From Arion vulgaris (Eukaryota; Mollusca; Gastropoda; Stylommatophora; Arionidae), in assembly GCA_020796225.1 (NCBI GenBank), contig CM036761.1:38934428-38998427 (forward strand): a DNA stretch of 64,000 bases. Direction: 5' to 3'. The notes beneath the pieces are model-generated. The model did not search any database, was not told where the DNA came from, and saw nothing but the letters and a program-made list of their open reading frames with translations. The first letter of the stretch is position 1; each line of letters starts with the position of its first letter. This document shows positions 52,394-63,305 of the stretch, in pieces. A program made the position numbers and the translations under genes.

Positions 52394-52943
52394 ACTTTAT
52401 CTCTATGACGAAGTGGTTAAGACGTTTGTCTGAAGTATGGCAAGACTTTATCTCTATGACGAAGTGGTTAAGACGTTTGTCTGAAGTATGGCAAGACTTT
52501 ATCTCTATGACGAAGTGGTTAAGACGTTTGTCTGAAGTATGGCAAGACTTTATCTCTATGACGAAGTGGTTAAGACGTTTGTCTGAAGTATGGCAAGACT
52601 TTATCTCTATGACGAAGTGGTTAAGACGTTTGTCTGAAGTATGGCAAGACTTTATCTCTATGACGAAGTGGTTAAGACGTTTGTCTGAAGTATGGCAAGA
52701 CTTTATCTCTATGACGAAGTGGTTAAGACGTTTGTCTGAAGTATGGCAAGACTTTATCTCTATGACGAAGTGGTTAAGACGTTTGTCTGAAGTATGGCAA
52801 GACTTTATCTCTATGACGAAGTGGTTAAGACGTTTGTCTGAAGTATGGAAAGACTTTATCTCTATGACGAAGTGGTTAAGACGTTTGTCTGAAGTATGGC
52901 AAGACTTTATCTCTATGACGAAGTGGTTAAGACGTTTGTCTGG
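52394..52943. repeat. 51-bp minisatellite, 11 units, from a SINE-F head
   Basis: ACTTTATCTCTATGACGAAG and TGGTTAAGACGTTTGTCTGA recur every 51 bp from 52394 to 52904. The units are almost perfect (one Q-to-K-type change near 52850). The last unit continues into the rest of a SINE-F tRNA head. The resulting 215-codon frame is a repeat artefact. Confidence 0.96.
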
Positions 52944-53130
52944 CGCTCTGAAGGTTGTGGGTTCAAATTGTACAGAGTCTTCTAGTGCAATTTTTCAAGA
53001 GACTCCCTAGGAGTGTTGCTGAAGCTACAGATTTAGTGCTTTCTGCAGCACTCTCGTGCCATTTCTGCCAAAATATACGGAGGAATATGGGAAAACCAGG
53101 TACAATGATGAAATTCATTCGTCGTTTCTG
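52905..53130 (+). mobile_element. SINE-F copy, diverged, at the end of the array
   Basis: ACGAAGTGGTTAAGACGTTT (box A), GTTGTGGGTTCAAATTGTAC (box B), AGTGTTGCTGAAGCTACAGA, GCACTCTCGTGCCATTTCTG, and GAATATGGGAAAACCAGGTA are the SINE-F landmarks in order. Confidence 0.8.
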
Positions 53131-53181
53131 TGAAACGAATTTGTCACGAACGGTATCAATTATTTTTCTCTTCTTCCTCCC

Positions 53182-53184
<3 letters not shown>

Positions 53185-53215
<31 letters not shown>
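53185..53215. repeat. (CT)n microsatellite
   Basis: Uninterrupted CT dinucleotides. Confidence 0.95.
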
Positions 53216-53217
<2 letters not shown>

Positions 53218-53589
53218 TCATCTGTTTCGTTCTCTCGTTGATTTTGTTGGTTGTGACCAAGTGTTCTAAACACACACCCTCCCTTTCCCCCTTCCTTCTA
53301 ATGACATTCTCGAGAAACGATTGTCTCAAAGATCTAAAATAACTTGTGTTGTTCGTTGACCTCAACATATCAACAATAGTTATTTTAGCGGTATGTTGTA
53401 CTCTTTTTGCTTTCTTCTGTATGTAGATACAGTTTATCTATATCACTTTCAGTAATATTAGTGTATGTTTATTTATTGCCCATGACACGCTTCCTATACC
53501 ATTATCACGCATTATTGAAGAAGTATCTTTCTCAACAAAGTACACTATTATTTGTTAATGAATATAAAATGTATTATCCGAACCGCAGA
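53216..53589. other. Non-coding, no recognised element
   Basis: Nothing recognised. Confidence 0.4.
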
Positions 53590-53930
53590 CCTTCACACAT
53601 AAAACCTGACTTGACTTATTCCTATTCGTTCCTCTTGGAGCATAGGACCTCAACGGTTGTTCTCCACTTTTCTCGGTTGCTGTATGTTTTCTTTGTGGCA
53701 TCCCAGGATAGTTCTGCATCCTTCACTTTCTCATGAAGACTCCGTCTCCAGGTCTGTTAATAACGTCCCCTTTTCCGTTTTCCTTGCTGGTTCCTTTCAA
53801 GTGCATGTCTAGTGACAATCGACTGTGCCTTCCGCTTGATACATCGTCATTTTCTCCTATAACCTTGGTCGTTGTGAGTTCTTGTCCTGTTCTTATACAC
53901 AGGTCTGTATTTTATTTTGTAAGGGATGTG
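53590..53930 (-). pseudogene. LINE-theta C-terminal remnant
   Basis: Inverse: VSSGRHSRLSLDMHLKGTSK, GDVINRPGDGVFMRK and TEKSGEQPLRSYAPRGTNRN, matching the end of 35240-35672. Frameshifts present. Confidence 0.68.
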
Positions 53931-54524
53931 GCGGATGGCGGGAAGGGAAAGGGAAGGTTCTTTTAAAAAAAAAAACACAATTGAACAACAATAGGAGAAT
54001 TATTTTCAACAGAAATAGTGAACATCATAAATGTACTAGACTGTAATAAAAATGAAATACCATAGACAAAATATTCAAACATAAAATCAGATTGTCTAAT
54101 AAAGGGCAGGAAAGGAATAAAGTGTGTTGCTGCTATTACTCTAATTATACCTACAAAATAATGCTGCAGTGTGTATCCTAGTTGTTACCGACCTCGTCGA
54201 GTCATTCTCTTTTTCTTCGTTTTCTAGATGAAAAGTAAATATAAAACTAAGAATTGTTGCTAGTAAACATGAGAACAATCATACCAAATTAAATAACATT
54301 GTCCTTTCTTCTCTGTCTTTCTCGATTCCCTTTCTTGATTTGTATAACAGTATTACTTTTAGTATCTACAAAATATGTAAGTACATCTGGACTCCAAGAT
54401 CAGATTGTGTGTTCTGTTGTGCATTTATTCATTGTTTTGTTTTATTATTGCTTACTTGAAACACTATATTCGTTGAATAAATTGTTCCATTTTTATTATC
54501 GTGTTATCTATACATTTAATAATT
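53931..54524. other. Non-coding, no recognised element
   Basis: AT-rich with an A run near 53965; nothing recognised. Confidence 0.4.
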
Positions 54525-54990
54525 CCTCTCGTACCGTTATACGTTACATAGGGCCTGCAAGTAATTTCTCCATACCGCTCTATCATGGGCAATTCGCTCA
54601 ATCGCCTCCTTGGAACTGAGACCGATATTTCTTGCCTCTCTCAACAAAGTTCGTTTCAGGGTCTCCTTAGGTCGTCCTCTTTTCTTGAACCCTTTGCATC
54701 CAACTTCAATGCCTACTTTGATTTTCGTTGATCATTTCTCCTCAAGGTTTGTCCAACATATCTCCATCTTCTCTTCTTATAACAGTTGTCACTAGTGGTT
54801 GACCAGACATGTCTCTGATTTCATCACTTCTCCTGAATTCGTTCTATTTTATATTCATTGTTTTGCGCAGACATTTATTTTCAAATGCATTCAACTTGCT
54901 TTCTATATCTTTAGTCATTTTCCAACTCTCGCTGGCATATGTTAGGGTTGATACAACATTTGAATTGAAAATTCATCTATACATTTACCA
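54525..54990 (-). pseudogene. LINE-beta remnant, inverse orientation
   Basis: In inverse it matches 49920-50440 along its length: CCTCTCGTACCGTTATACG, AACTGAGACCGATATTTCTT, GGTCTCCTTAGGTCGTCCTC. The thumb and GRPKE block are both present with stops. With the copy at 49900 it forms an inverted pair about 4.1 kb apart. Confidence 0.85.
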
Positions 54991-55129
54991 CTCCAATATA
55001 TCTTATTCCATTTCTATCTCAACCTCTTTTCTCCTATATAGTTCGTATATACGTCTTCTTTTTGGTAACTCTACTCATTTCTAAACATTTCCAATTTCTA
55101 CTTCTGCTATTGTTATGTCTACCTTTACA

Positions 55130-55605
55130 TATCTCTCTCTCTCTCTCTCCCTACTTCTCCTTTTCTCTCTCTTTCTTTACTCTTTTTTTCTCTCCACTTC
55201 TTGCTTCCTTTCTCTCTATCTCTATACCGCATTTTCTTCTCTGTCTTTCATGTCTCCTTTTTTTCTCTCTGCTCTCTACATCTCATGTTTCTATTTCTTT
55301 CCTCTCTTTTTTTCTTCTCTGTCTTTCATGTCTCCTTTTTTTCTGTCTCTCTCTCTACATCTCATTTGTATATCTCTCTTTTTTTCTTCTCTGTCTTTCA
55401 TGTCTCCTTTTCTCTTTTTTTCTCTCTCTCCACATCTCATTTTTCTATCTCTTTCCTCTCTCTTCCTTTCTTCTCTCTCTCTCTTTCTCTCTAGTCCTTT
55501 CTTCTCTCTCTCTCTCTTTCTCTCTCTTCCTTTCTTCTCTCTCTCTCCCTCTCTCTCCTTCTTCTCTCTCTCTCTTTCTTTCTCTCTCACTCTCTCACAT
55601 ATTTT
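55130..55605. repeat. CT-rich simple-sequence region
   Basis: CTCTCT with TTTCTTCTCTGTCTTTCATG occurring three times near 55228, 55310 and 55388, so part is a tandem duplication of ~75-80 bp. Hydrophobic Ser/Leu frames here come from base composition. Confidence 0.9.
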
Positions 55606-55679
55606 TAATTATTAATTTCTTGACCGCGAAATTAACCTTTCTCCATCTATCATGCTTCACAAATACGAGCATTTAATAT

Positions 55680-55972
55680 ATTGATTCAATAAAACCAAGA
55701 ATATTATATATATCGACACAGACAGTAAGTGTCTGATGATAAAGTACTAATATGCTCGACCAAGTGAAAGAAGAATCCCTGTGTCTGTGTGTGTGAGTAC
55801 ACTCTTCCCAAGTATGTTAACGATATCTATCTCATTCATTCTCTTGTCTGATTAGATTGGCAAGTCCAACTTACCAAACGTCTACATTTGACTACCAAAT
55901 ATAATCGACCACTCGGAAGTGCCATTATTGACCAGACTCGTATTATATCATCAAAGACTCTCACTTTTACTC
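55680..55972 (+). repeat. Left arm of a ~290-bp inverted repeat
   Basis: Includes CGACACAGACAGTAAGTGTC, AAGTGAAAGAAGAATCCCTG, AGTATGTTAACGATATCTAT and TCGACCACTCGGAAGTGCCA. The reverse complement is at 60916-61205, with minor changes. Confidence 0.88.
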
Positions 55973-55984
55973 AAGCATACAGTA

Positions 55985-56620
55985 GTAATGACATTCGCCA
56001 GAGAGGAAAACACTACCAACATCTCCATCGATAATCATCTACTAAATCAAGCAAAAGATTTCACATACCTGGGGAGCATTTTTTCAGCAAATGGAAGAAT
56101 AACTAATGAAATTCAACACAGATGCAACAAAGCAAATCAAATGATAGGCAAATGGCGCCAATTTTAAGATGCAAACACGTCACCATGAACACAAAAGAGC
56201 AATGTTCAACACAATCTTTCTCCCACATTATGTTACCAGTGCCAAACCTGGACGCTGACAACAAACGATAGAAGAAAACTAGTCACAACAGAGATGAAGT
56301 GTCTACGCAGAATGCTGGGTGTAACAAGAAGAGACCGGTTGAGAAATGAAGACATCAGGAAAAAGTGGGTACAACATCAGTACTAGACTTCATCAAGAAA
56401 CAACAAATTAAATGGTTCGGTCACGTAAGCAGATTACCATCAGACAGTGCACCCCAAAGAGCAATGCTGCTCCGATACAACGGGTACAAAGCAAAAGGCC
56501 GGCCACGCAAAAGATGGACCTCCGAGATAACAGAGGCGACGAAAGAGACTATCTACGAAGCGCATACTAGGCCCGTTTTAGAAATCTCTTCCTGACCTGA
56601 CGCTGTGAGGCATACAGGAT
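55985..56620 (+). pseudogene. LINE remnant: thumb and C-terminus
   Basis: TNISIDNHLLNQAKDFTYLG, SIFSANGRITNEIQHRCNKA (thumb), then LTPTTNDRRKLVTTEMKCLR and RRMLGV in a second frame, then LDFIKKQQIKWFGHVSRLPS and YKAKGRPRKRWTSEITEA. Typical order of a non-LTR protein end. It begins almost exactly where the inverted repeat arm stops. Confidence 0.8.
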
Positions 56621-57164
56621 TCGAGAAAGAAAGAAAGATACAGTAGAATCAATGTCTGTCTATCTATCCATTTATTTGTCTATCTATCTGTCTGCCTACA
56701 TGTCTGCCACCCACTCACCTTATAACCGCCCATAATCTTAGACTTATTCCTCTATATTTATCATCTCCATCTATTCACTAGAATGGTATTGTGAAATGAA
56801 CAGAATAAAACGTATTTTTTCTGATTTATTATATTCAGTTACTAAGGTTAATCTGTGGGCGGGAGTTAGCACTGAGATTATTACAGGTGAAGGATGCTGG
56901 AATTACACCTGTCAATATGAAAAAACCAGGATTACGGACAATATTCCATTAGGATCTTAATACTGGAGAAAATATTACTTCAATGTAAAATACTTGAAAA
57001 TGTGGGTTTAACTCGGCTGATTTATATGACAGAAATGTATAAATAAGACTAGCCAATGCGTGGGTATGTTGAGAAAATTGGATCTTATTACTTCAATGGA
57101 AAGTAAACAAATAGACCAAATTGTTACTTTCCTTTGTTCGCTTAAAATTCAATCATTTCATTCA
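56621..57164. other. Non-coding, no recognised element
   Basis: TCTATCTATCTGTCTGCC-type tetranucleotide traces near 56655-56705; otherwise nothing recognised. Confidence 0.45.
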
Positions 57165-57800
57165 TCGAATATCTTGACCTGAGCAGAACTTCGTCATATT
57201 AGCAGTTCTTCTGGATTACTTTCGCCTCACTCTCTCTCTCTCTCTCTCACTCTCATGTCAGACGCTCCGCCTCGTCTGCAGTCATCCTTAAATCATCAGT
57301 CACATCCTGAATCCATCTTCTCCGTGATCTTCCTATTCCCTCCTTTGCAGGATGCCTCCTTACAAGATGGCATTTTCCAACCCTTCATGTATGTTTATAT
57401 GTCCAAAATAGTTCAATTTTATCATTCTTATTTGCAGCATCGGTCAGTTTTCTTGGATTTTGAATTCCTTCTGGATAGATCTGTGTTCGCTTATCTGTCG
57501 ATGATATATGGATGACTCTTCTGTAACACTTATATTCAAACGCACAAATGATTTTCCGGATATGTACTATAGTCTAGATTACTCTCTCCAATGCTTTTGT
57601 TTTGACACAGACTTTAATGGTGTGTACATTTTATTTAGGTCTGGAATCTGTCTGCGACTGCGAAATCGCTTGACCTGGTATAGAAAGCAGTTTCTTTTAA
57701 AACGTCTCATTGTTAGATTCTATAATATATCTTTCATTGGACGACTCATCATACGGAGGTACTTCACTGGCTCTGTTATGTTTCACGTGTCCTAGCGTTT
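57165..57800 (-). pseudogene. LINE-alpha remnant: thumb and C-terminus
   Basis: Inverse, in shifting frames: FEYKCYRRVIHISSTDKRTQ, KNDKIELFWTYKHT, RSRRRWIQDVTDDLRMTADE, then AERLT. The order CYRRVIHI...RRRWIQDV...DEAE is that of LINE-alpha. A (CT)n run interrupts near 57231-57250. Confidence 0.75.
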
Positions 57801-58304
57801 TCTCAGTGCTAGATCCCCTCTTATCTCCTCCTACTTCTTCTCATCACTACTATATGTTTTATTATTTTAAGCACGTAAGCACCAAAGTCGCCAAAGTCTT
57901 TTCATCAAGAATGTGTAATCAACTTACCGTACCCAGAATACAGACCAATCCAAATCTGCAATTTTTCTCTGTCAAATACCGTTTCCTGGTGAACAATAGC
58001 TAAATAAAGTGTTTCGTTGAATTCAATTGATTTTTCGACAATTTATCTGAGCGAAACCGGCGTCGGCACATTGTTATCGTTTCTAAACAGCAATTGTGTT
58101 TCACTCAATTGGGGTTCGATTACAGAACGTATTTTTTTCTCAACGATTTTGAAAAAACATTTGTCCAGTGTGACTCAGGAGATAGGGATAGTTCGGTACT
58201 GTGTGCAGTTTCTGTTGTTACATTTTTTTCTTATTTATACAATTATGACATTTTTCTAATAATGGGGAGTCTGTTGCTCTTTTCATACTAGATTATACCG
58301 TTTG
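57801..58304. other. Non-coding, no recognised element
   Basis: Plus frames of 80-97 codons are AT-driven and show no domain. Confidence 0.4.
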
Positions 58305-58430
58305 CTTAGTCTCACTTCTCATGCTGTAGTAGAGCAGGCTAGTAGAGCTATGCAGTCGCACGACCTCATCATTAATACATTAGCCTACAAAGCTAGTGCA
58401 CTAACCACTAGACTATCACGGTTCTCATAA
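58305..58430 (-). mobile_element. tRNA-like fragment, probable SINE head
   Basis: In inverse, GATAGTCTAGTGGTTAGTGC fits a tRNA box A/D-arm. A matching box B is not intact and the acceptor stem does not pair, so a working tRNA gene is unlikely. Confidence 0.4.
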
Positions 58431-58799
58431 CAAAGCAGTAACTTAAATCAAGGGTCATGCCTGTTGGCGCAGACGATCATGTCTCTCCACAACTCTCTCT
58501 CTCTCTCTCTCCTTGGTGCAGTTAATCAGTTCTGACGTCGATCTCTTGCCGAACCACAATTTTCAGACCATTCAACATCTTCTCCTATGCCGTTTAGATT
58601 CCCATTTTCCTTATTTTACCAATTGTAACCAGATGTCCCAGACCTCCTTTCAATGTATTAAACCTTGGTTATTGGTTACTGAACCGACATCACATCACCC
58701 GGGCAGGCCCATAGGCTCAGTCTCCTTCAACAGGTGCCAGTTGTTCCAGTTAAACACACTCTCTCTATTTCCTCAGCATTCAATTTATTTGTACAACAT

Positions 58800-59235
58800 G
58801 TAGTCCAAATCAAAACCCTTAAACCTTAACAAACTCCTTAATACTTTACAACTCCTAACAAACTCTAACAACTCCTAACACTCCTCCTTAATAAACTCCT
58901 TAATAAACTCTAAAACTCCTTAACAAACTCCTTAACAAACTCTTACCTTTTACAAACTCCTTAACAAACTCTAACAAACACTTCTACTTAACAAACCTAA
59001 CAACCCCTCTAAAAATTAACTCCTTAACAAACTCCCTTTAAAAACAAAACTCCCTTTAAAAATCAAAACTCCTTTACAAACTCCTTAACAAACTCCTTAA
59101 CAAACTCCTTAACATACTCCTTAACAAACCCCTTAACAAACCCCTTAATAAACTCCTTAACAAACTCCTTAACAAACTCCTTAACAAACTCCTTAACAAA
59201 CTCCTTAACAAACTCCTTAACAAACTCCTTAAATC
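58800..59235. repeat. 12-bp array CTCCTTAACAAA, degraded then clean
   Basis: 59067-59232 is a nearly perfect CTCCTTAACAAA array. 58820-59066 has the same words with many base losses. In inverse the clean part gives a KEFV tetrapeptide repeat. Confidence 0.93.
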
Positions 59236-59392
59236 GCTGTATGGATTCAACATCAATTTGAGTGTCCTCATCCAACAGTAGATCTTCTAGGGACCGAAGA
59301 ACATTTCCCTTATCTATCCTAAACTTCCCGACAATCGATGCACGATTGTTCACTCTCCCATTACTGAAACACCCTCATACCCTGAACAGTAT
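59236..59392 (-). other. Non-repetitive inverse open frame running into the 12-bp array
   Basis: From 59390 downwards: GCFSNGRVNNRASIVGKFRI, DKGNVLRSLEDLLLDEDTQI, DVESIQRF, then KEFV repeats. Normal amino-acid composition and no stop for about 52 codons. No domain recognised and no good splice site or ATG. It could be an exon, a retroelement piece or chance. Confidence 0.3.
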
Positions 59393-59609
59393 GAGTCTCT
59401 AGATGTTGGAAACGTCTCTAGACGACATCCACTCATACTACAACCTGACATTCTAACACATATTAACTATAAAACTAGTACTCATTAAAAATGAATGAAC
59501 ACTGTAAAATATATTGTCAGACGTCTAAAGAAGAACTGAAGATGTATAACAAACAAACAACTAACAGAATCCAATACTTTGTTCTTCAACTTGTTCTGAT
59601 CACAATATA

Positions 59610-59800
59610 GTTTCTTCTTCACCCTTCGCCCCTAGGGAAGCATAGGTCCGCAACCAAAGCCTTCCAATCCCGCCTATCCAATGCCATCTTTTCCAGATAT
59701 CCCGACTCCCTCCCCATTTTCTTGCATTTTGTCTCCATGTGTTCCTGGGTCTTCCCCAACCTCTATTGCCCTGGGGGCTCTATCTGAAAGCTTGTCTTGT
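59610..59800 (-). pseudogene. LINE-delta-like C-terminal remnant
   Basis: Inverse: PQGNRGWGRPRNTWRQNARK, then GRLWLRTYASLGAKGEEE. GRGRPRNTWRR followed by a short CAS-GxKG end is the usual LINE 3' terminus. Confidence 0.65.
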
Positions 59801-60329
59801 GATATACTCGAACTTTTTTTCCTATTTGTCTTACTAACCTTTCTAACACAACCAAAACTTGTAGCAGACTATCCAACATAGACATAACCTTTCGGTTTCT
59901 CCAATAGAATAACACTTATTCCTATTGTTACCGTTTATAACAACAAATTCGAGTTATATGTCTGCATACTTACTTTTCCCAACATACATTATTTTTCTGG
60001 GAGAGAAAGATACCCTTGAGCTTTCTTGCCTCCCACGAGACAAATATAGAAATGCAATGACTGACTCCTAGGTATGTACAGCTAAAAGGACGGCTGTGTT
60101 TGATCAAAGATAGGCACCAGACAAAGGTATCGGAATTGAGAAGTTCACAGGTGGTGTAGGTGTGTTTGTATGTGTCTGGAATCTGGTTTTTATAAAGAGT
60201 TAATGTGAGAGTTCGTATGAAATGATTATTAAATACGCTTAAACTGTACATGATTATTTATTTATATGTAATCTAATGATGGCAGTAAAGTAGGTTGTTC
60301 AATATTATAGATTTACACATATTTTAAAT
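59801..60329. other. Non-coding, no recognised element
   Basis: Nothing recognised. Confidence 0.4.
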
Positions 60330-60900
60330 GATGGTAGTGGATGGATGGATTTGTGGGTGAGTGGTTGGATGGATGGATGGTTGAATTAATTAATGGAGAT
60401 TGGGTGGTTGATGATGGATTTGTAGGTGAGTGGTTGATGGATGGATGGTTGAATTAATTAATGGAGGATGGGTGGGTGGTGGTGGATGATGATTTGTGGG
60501 TGAGTGGTTGGATGGATGGATGGTTGAATTAATTAATGGAGGGATGGGTGGGTGGGTGGGTGGATCGATGGATTTGTGGGTGAGTGGATGGATTGATGAA
60601 TGAATGGATGGAAGGAAGGGTGGGTGGATGGATGGAGGGAGGGAGGGTGGGAGGAATGGATGAAAGAGTGGATGAGTGGGTGAGTTAATGGATGGATGGA
60701 TCAATGGATGGTTGGATCGATGAATGAATGGAGTAGAATGGATTAATCGATGGGCGGATGGGTGTTTGGGTGGGTGGGTGGTCGAATGGACGAAAGGGTA
60801 GATGGGTGGATTGTTAGATGAGTGGGTGGATGGATGGATGGATGGACGGATGAATGTGCGGGTGGATGGATTGGTAGTAGGCAGACAGGCAGACAAACAT
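60330..60900. repeat. (GGAT)n-type tetranucleotide array with longer units
   Basis: GGATGGATGG and GGTGGGTGG runs. A ~60-bp unit with GTTGAATTAATTAATGGAG recurs three times near 60380-60540, so a higher-order repeat is embedded. Inverse Pro/His-rich frames are not genes. Confidence 0.93.
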
Positions 60901-60915
60901 ATAAATAGACAGACA

Positions 60916-61205
60916 GTAAAAGTGAGAGTCTTTGATGATATAATACGAGTCTGGTCGATGATGGCACTTCCGAGTGGTCGATTATAGTTGGTAGTCAAAT
61001 GTAGACGTTTGGTAAGTTGGACTTGCCAATCTAATCAGACAAGAGAATGAACGAGATAGATATCGTTAACATACTTGGGAAGAGTGTACTCACACACACA
61101 GAGTTATTCTTCTTTCACTTGGTCGGGCATACACGGAAGATGTATAACATGCTGTCTGTGTCGATATATCTAATATTCTTGGTTTTTATCGGATCAATCA
61201 ATAAA
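60916..61205 (-). repeat. Right arm of the ~290-bp inverted repeat
   Basis: GTAAAAGTGAGAGTCTTTGA through TCTTGGTTTTTATCGGATCA is the reverse complement of 55680-55972. The central part, 60918-61090, is almost identical; the outer part has indels. Confidence 0.88.
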
Positions 61206-61289
61206 ATGTTTGTATTGTTGAGCATGATGGAGAGAGAAAAAAATGTCAGACGTACTGCTCAATAAAACGTTTACAAAAATTGTGCTATC

Positions 61290-61720
61290 CTATCTCTCTC
61301 TTTAGCCTGTTACGCCCCTGGCGTTTAGGCAGCAACAAACGTACACCATTCTTCCCTGTTCATGGCCTTCCTCTGTATTGTGTTCCAGCTATGATTCATT
61401 TCCTTCAGCTCTTGCTCTATCGTTCTCCTCCAGGTTGTCTTGGGTCTTCACGCTTTCGCCTACCCTCTGGAGTCCATCTCAGTGCAGTTTTCGTGTGGAG
61501 CCAGTTCCTATGCGCATCACATGTCAATATCTCCAGCGTCGTACTTCGGATGATATTTGCCATATTCTCTTGTTGTGCATCGTGCAAGCAATTCTTGATT
61601 CAAAGATATAGTCGGCCAGTACACGCGTCAAGATTTTTCGCAGACAAGTTGTATGACAAGGGGAGAAGTCTGGACATATCCTGTTCTGTGCTATCCTATA
61701 TAGACATACTAAGTATCCAA
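61290..61720 (-). pseudogene. LINE-delta C-terminal remnant
   Basis: Inverse, with frame changes: ISSEVRRWRY, then HVMRIGTGS, ESVKTQDNLEENDRARAEGN, ESSWNTIQRKAMNREEWCTF. EEW-TFVAA endings are typical of LINE C-termini. Confidence 0.75.
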
Positions 61721-61799
61721 GGACCAGAGTTGAGTTAAAACCTTTGTTTTTATCAAGAAAAACGAATTTGTAACTTTCAATCATCTCACCATGGATTCC

Positions 61800-61985
61800 A
61801 AAGTGGGCGGTACCGCTTCTGTTCACGGGTACATTTTTTTCCAGAGACCCTTGGATTATTGTAGAAGCTACGGAGTTCGGGCTTTATGCAATATTATCGG
61901 CAGGTGGCGTCCCACTTTTGGGTAGCTGGACCGAGTCATATGGCGTAAAACCCGGTACGATAAAGTCAATCCGTCGTTTGTTTTG
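61800..61985 (+). mobile_element. SINE-F copy
   Basis: GTAGAAGCTACGGAGTTCGG, ATTATCGGCAGGTGGCGTCC, GGACCGAGTCATATGGCGTA and AAGTCAATCCGTCGTTTGTT; the head is decayed. Confidence 0.78.
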
Positions 61986-62175
61986 TTTTGGTTTTTTTCC
62001 GATCCAGAAGCACTTGAGCTTTCAGCTCTTCGACTCGGTGCGATGGACATCGTAACCCTTCGGTTCGGTACTACGAACAACGTAAATCTGGAGAACTTGT
62101 GGCTTTTCTGCCACTTGGAATTGAACCGCACTCACAGGGGCCTGTCCCCTCGACGTCCAATGCGCTACGAAATCG
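61986..62175 (-). mobile_element. SINE-B copy
   Basis: Inverse SINE-B: TTTCCGATCCAGAAGCACTT, GCGATGGACATCGTAACCCT, GAACTTGTGGCTTTTCTGCC and the head region ending near GCGCTACGAAATC. It abuts SINE-F. Confidence 0.85.
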
Positions 62176-62327
62176 TCGTCTTAAAACCCTTTAGACATTC
62201 ATTATATCTCCATCCTCGTCGTCCCATTCTCCCCCCTTTTGATATGATCATATTAATTATGATCTTGCCTACATCTATACATCTTTGTTAGTATTATTTC
62301 TTTATAACCTCTGTAATTTTGAGATAG

Positions 62328-62585
62328 TGAGCGTATGTAGCTCAAGCGGTAGTATATAGTGAGCTGGATCACAAACCCAAGTGTACGTGGTTCAAACCCC
62401 ACGGTGGGCAAGTTTGGAAATAAATTCGTTTCCGTGGGATTTTTATAAAAGGGAAAATGGACTTCACCGTTCAGAAAGCAATGACAGACTACTGAACGTA
62501 TAAGTGGTGTGAAGAAAACGTCAACGACTCATTTACTGTGGTTGATGGCTACGTCCTGTAAAGGAAATGCCACGATTTTCATTTC
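62328..62585 (+). mobile_element. SINE-E copy
   Basis: GTATGTAGCTCAAGCGGTAG head, GGTTCAAACCCCACGGTGGG box B, CAGAAAGCAATGACAGACTA body and GTCCTGTAAAGGAAATGCC tail. The head contains a small internal duplication (GTAGTATATAGTGAGC). Confidence 0.83.
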
Positions 62586-62880
62586 ATTGTTGAGGTAACG
62601 TGCTTACCTTACTCTTCAAAAGTACTCGGTTTGCCTCCCATATGGAGTTTTCGAAGGTCAATTTACAGTGAGCCCAGGGTTAGAACAAGTGTCTAGTTCT
62701 ATCTGGGACGAACAATATAACATAGTATTCAAATTTAGCAAGTACAAAAACTACATATAGGAGTAAGCTCATCAATCAACATCGAACTGGTATGGTTGGT
62801 CACTGAACGCTGTTGGAGATATTGCGAAGGGGATCGGAGCGCTTATAGACATGTCCGGAGTGCAATGAAGATTGAAAAGT
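62586..62880 (+). mobile_element. Decayed SINE-H with a repeat shared with 41045-41160
   Basis: 62610-62750 has SINE-H-like AGTACTCGGTTTGCCTCCCA and GGGACGAACAATATAACATA. 62755-62875 (GTAAGCTCATCAATCAACAT, CTGTTGGAGATATTGCGAAG, GACATGTCCGGAGTGCAATG) matches 41045-41160. Confidence 0.6.
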
Positions 62881-62984
62881 GATAATAGGCTGGAAAGCCG
62901 AAGCTTAAACAAAATAAATCAAACTAATTTTAAAATATCGGTACATACTTGCTTTATCCTAAAAATTGCATCGAGCCATCACAC

Positions 62985-63085
62985 GTATTACGAAGTTCAT
63001 GCTCTGCGGCTCATATCTTATTGTGCAGGGGGAAAAGAGGTTGGAGAACGCATGGTTATTCGCTGTAGTGCAATGAATGATGTCC
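62985..63085 (+). mobile_element. SINE-H 3' end fragment
   Basis: TATTACGAAGTTCATGCTCT, CTCATATCTTATTGTGCAGG and GCATGGTTATTCGCTGTAGT follow the order of 9470-9560. Confidence 0.55.
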
Positions 63086-63164
63086 CTATCAGTGTATCAA
63101 TTCATCTTTCAGTTGCATGAATTATTCATTCATGAATTATTCATTCATATAAGAGGATTAAATA

Positions 63165-63305
63165 CATTAAATATAATACAACATAAGTAAAAGTAAGAGT
63201 TTGAATAGTCAAATATAATACAACATAAGTAAAAGTAAGGAGTTTGAGTAATAGTCAAATATAATACAACATAAGTAAAAGTAGGAGTTTGAATAGTCAA
63301 ATATA
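63165..63305. repeat. Tandem repeat of about 60 bp, three units
   Basis: AATATAATACAACATAAGTA and AAAGTAAG(G)AGTTTGAATAG occur three times; preceded by a GAATTATTCATTCAT duplication at about 63117-63150. Confidence 0.9.

Noticed and set aside
52363..53010. 215-codon frame of 17-residue repeats that looks like a repeat protein
   Set aside because: The unit is a non-coding minisatellite that contains a SINE tRNA head, and the frame ends inside the SINE.
55062..55676. 204-codon hydrophobic frame resembling a multi-pass membrane protein
   Set aside because: CT-rich simple sequence encodes Leu/Ser/Phe by composition, and parallel frames are equally open.
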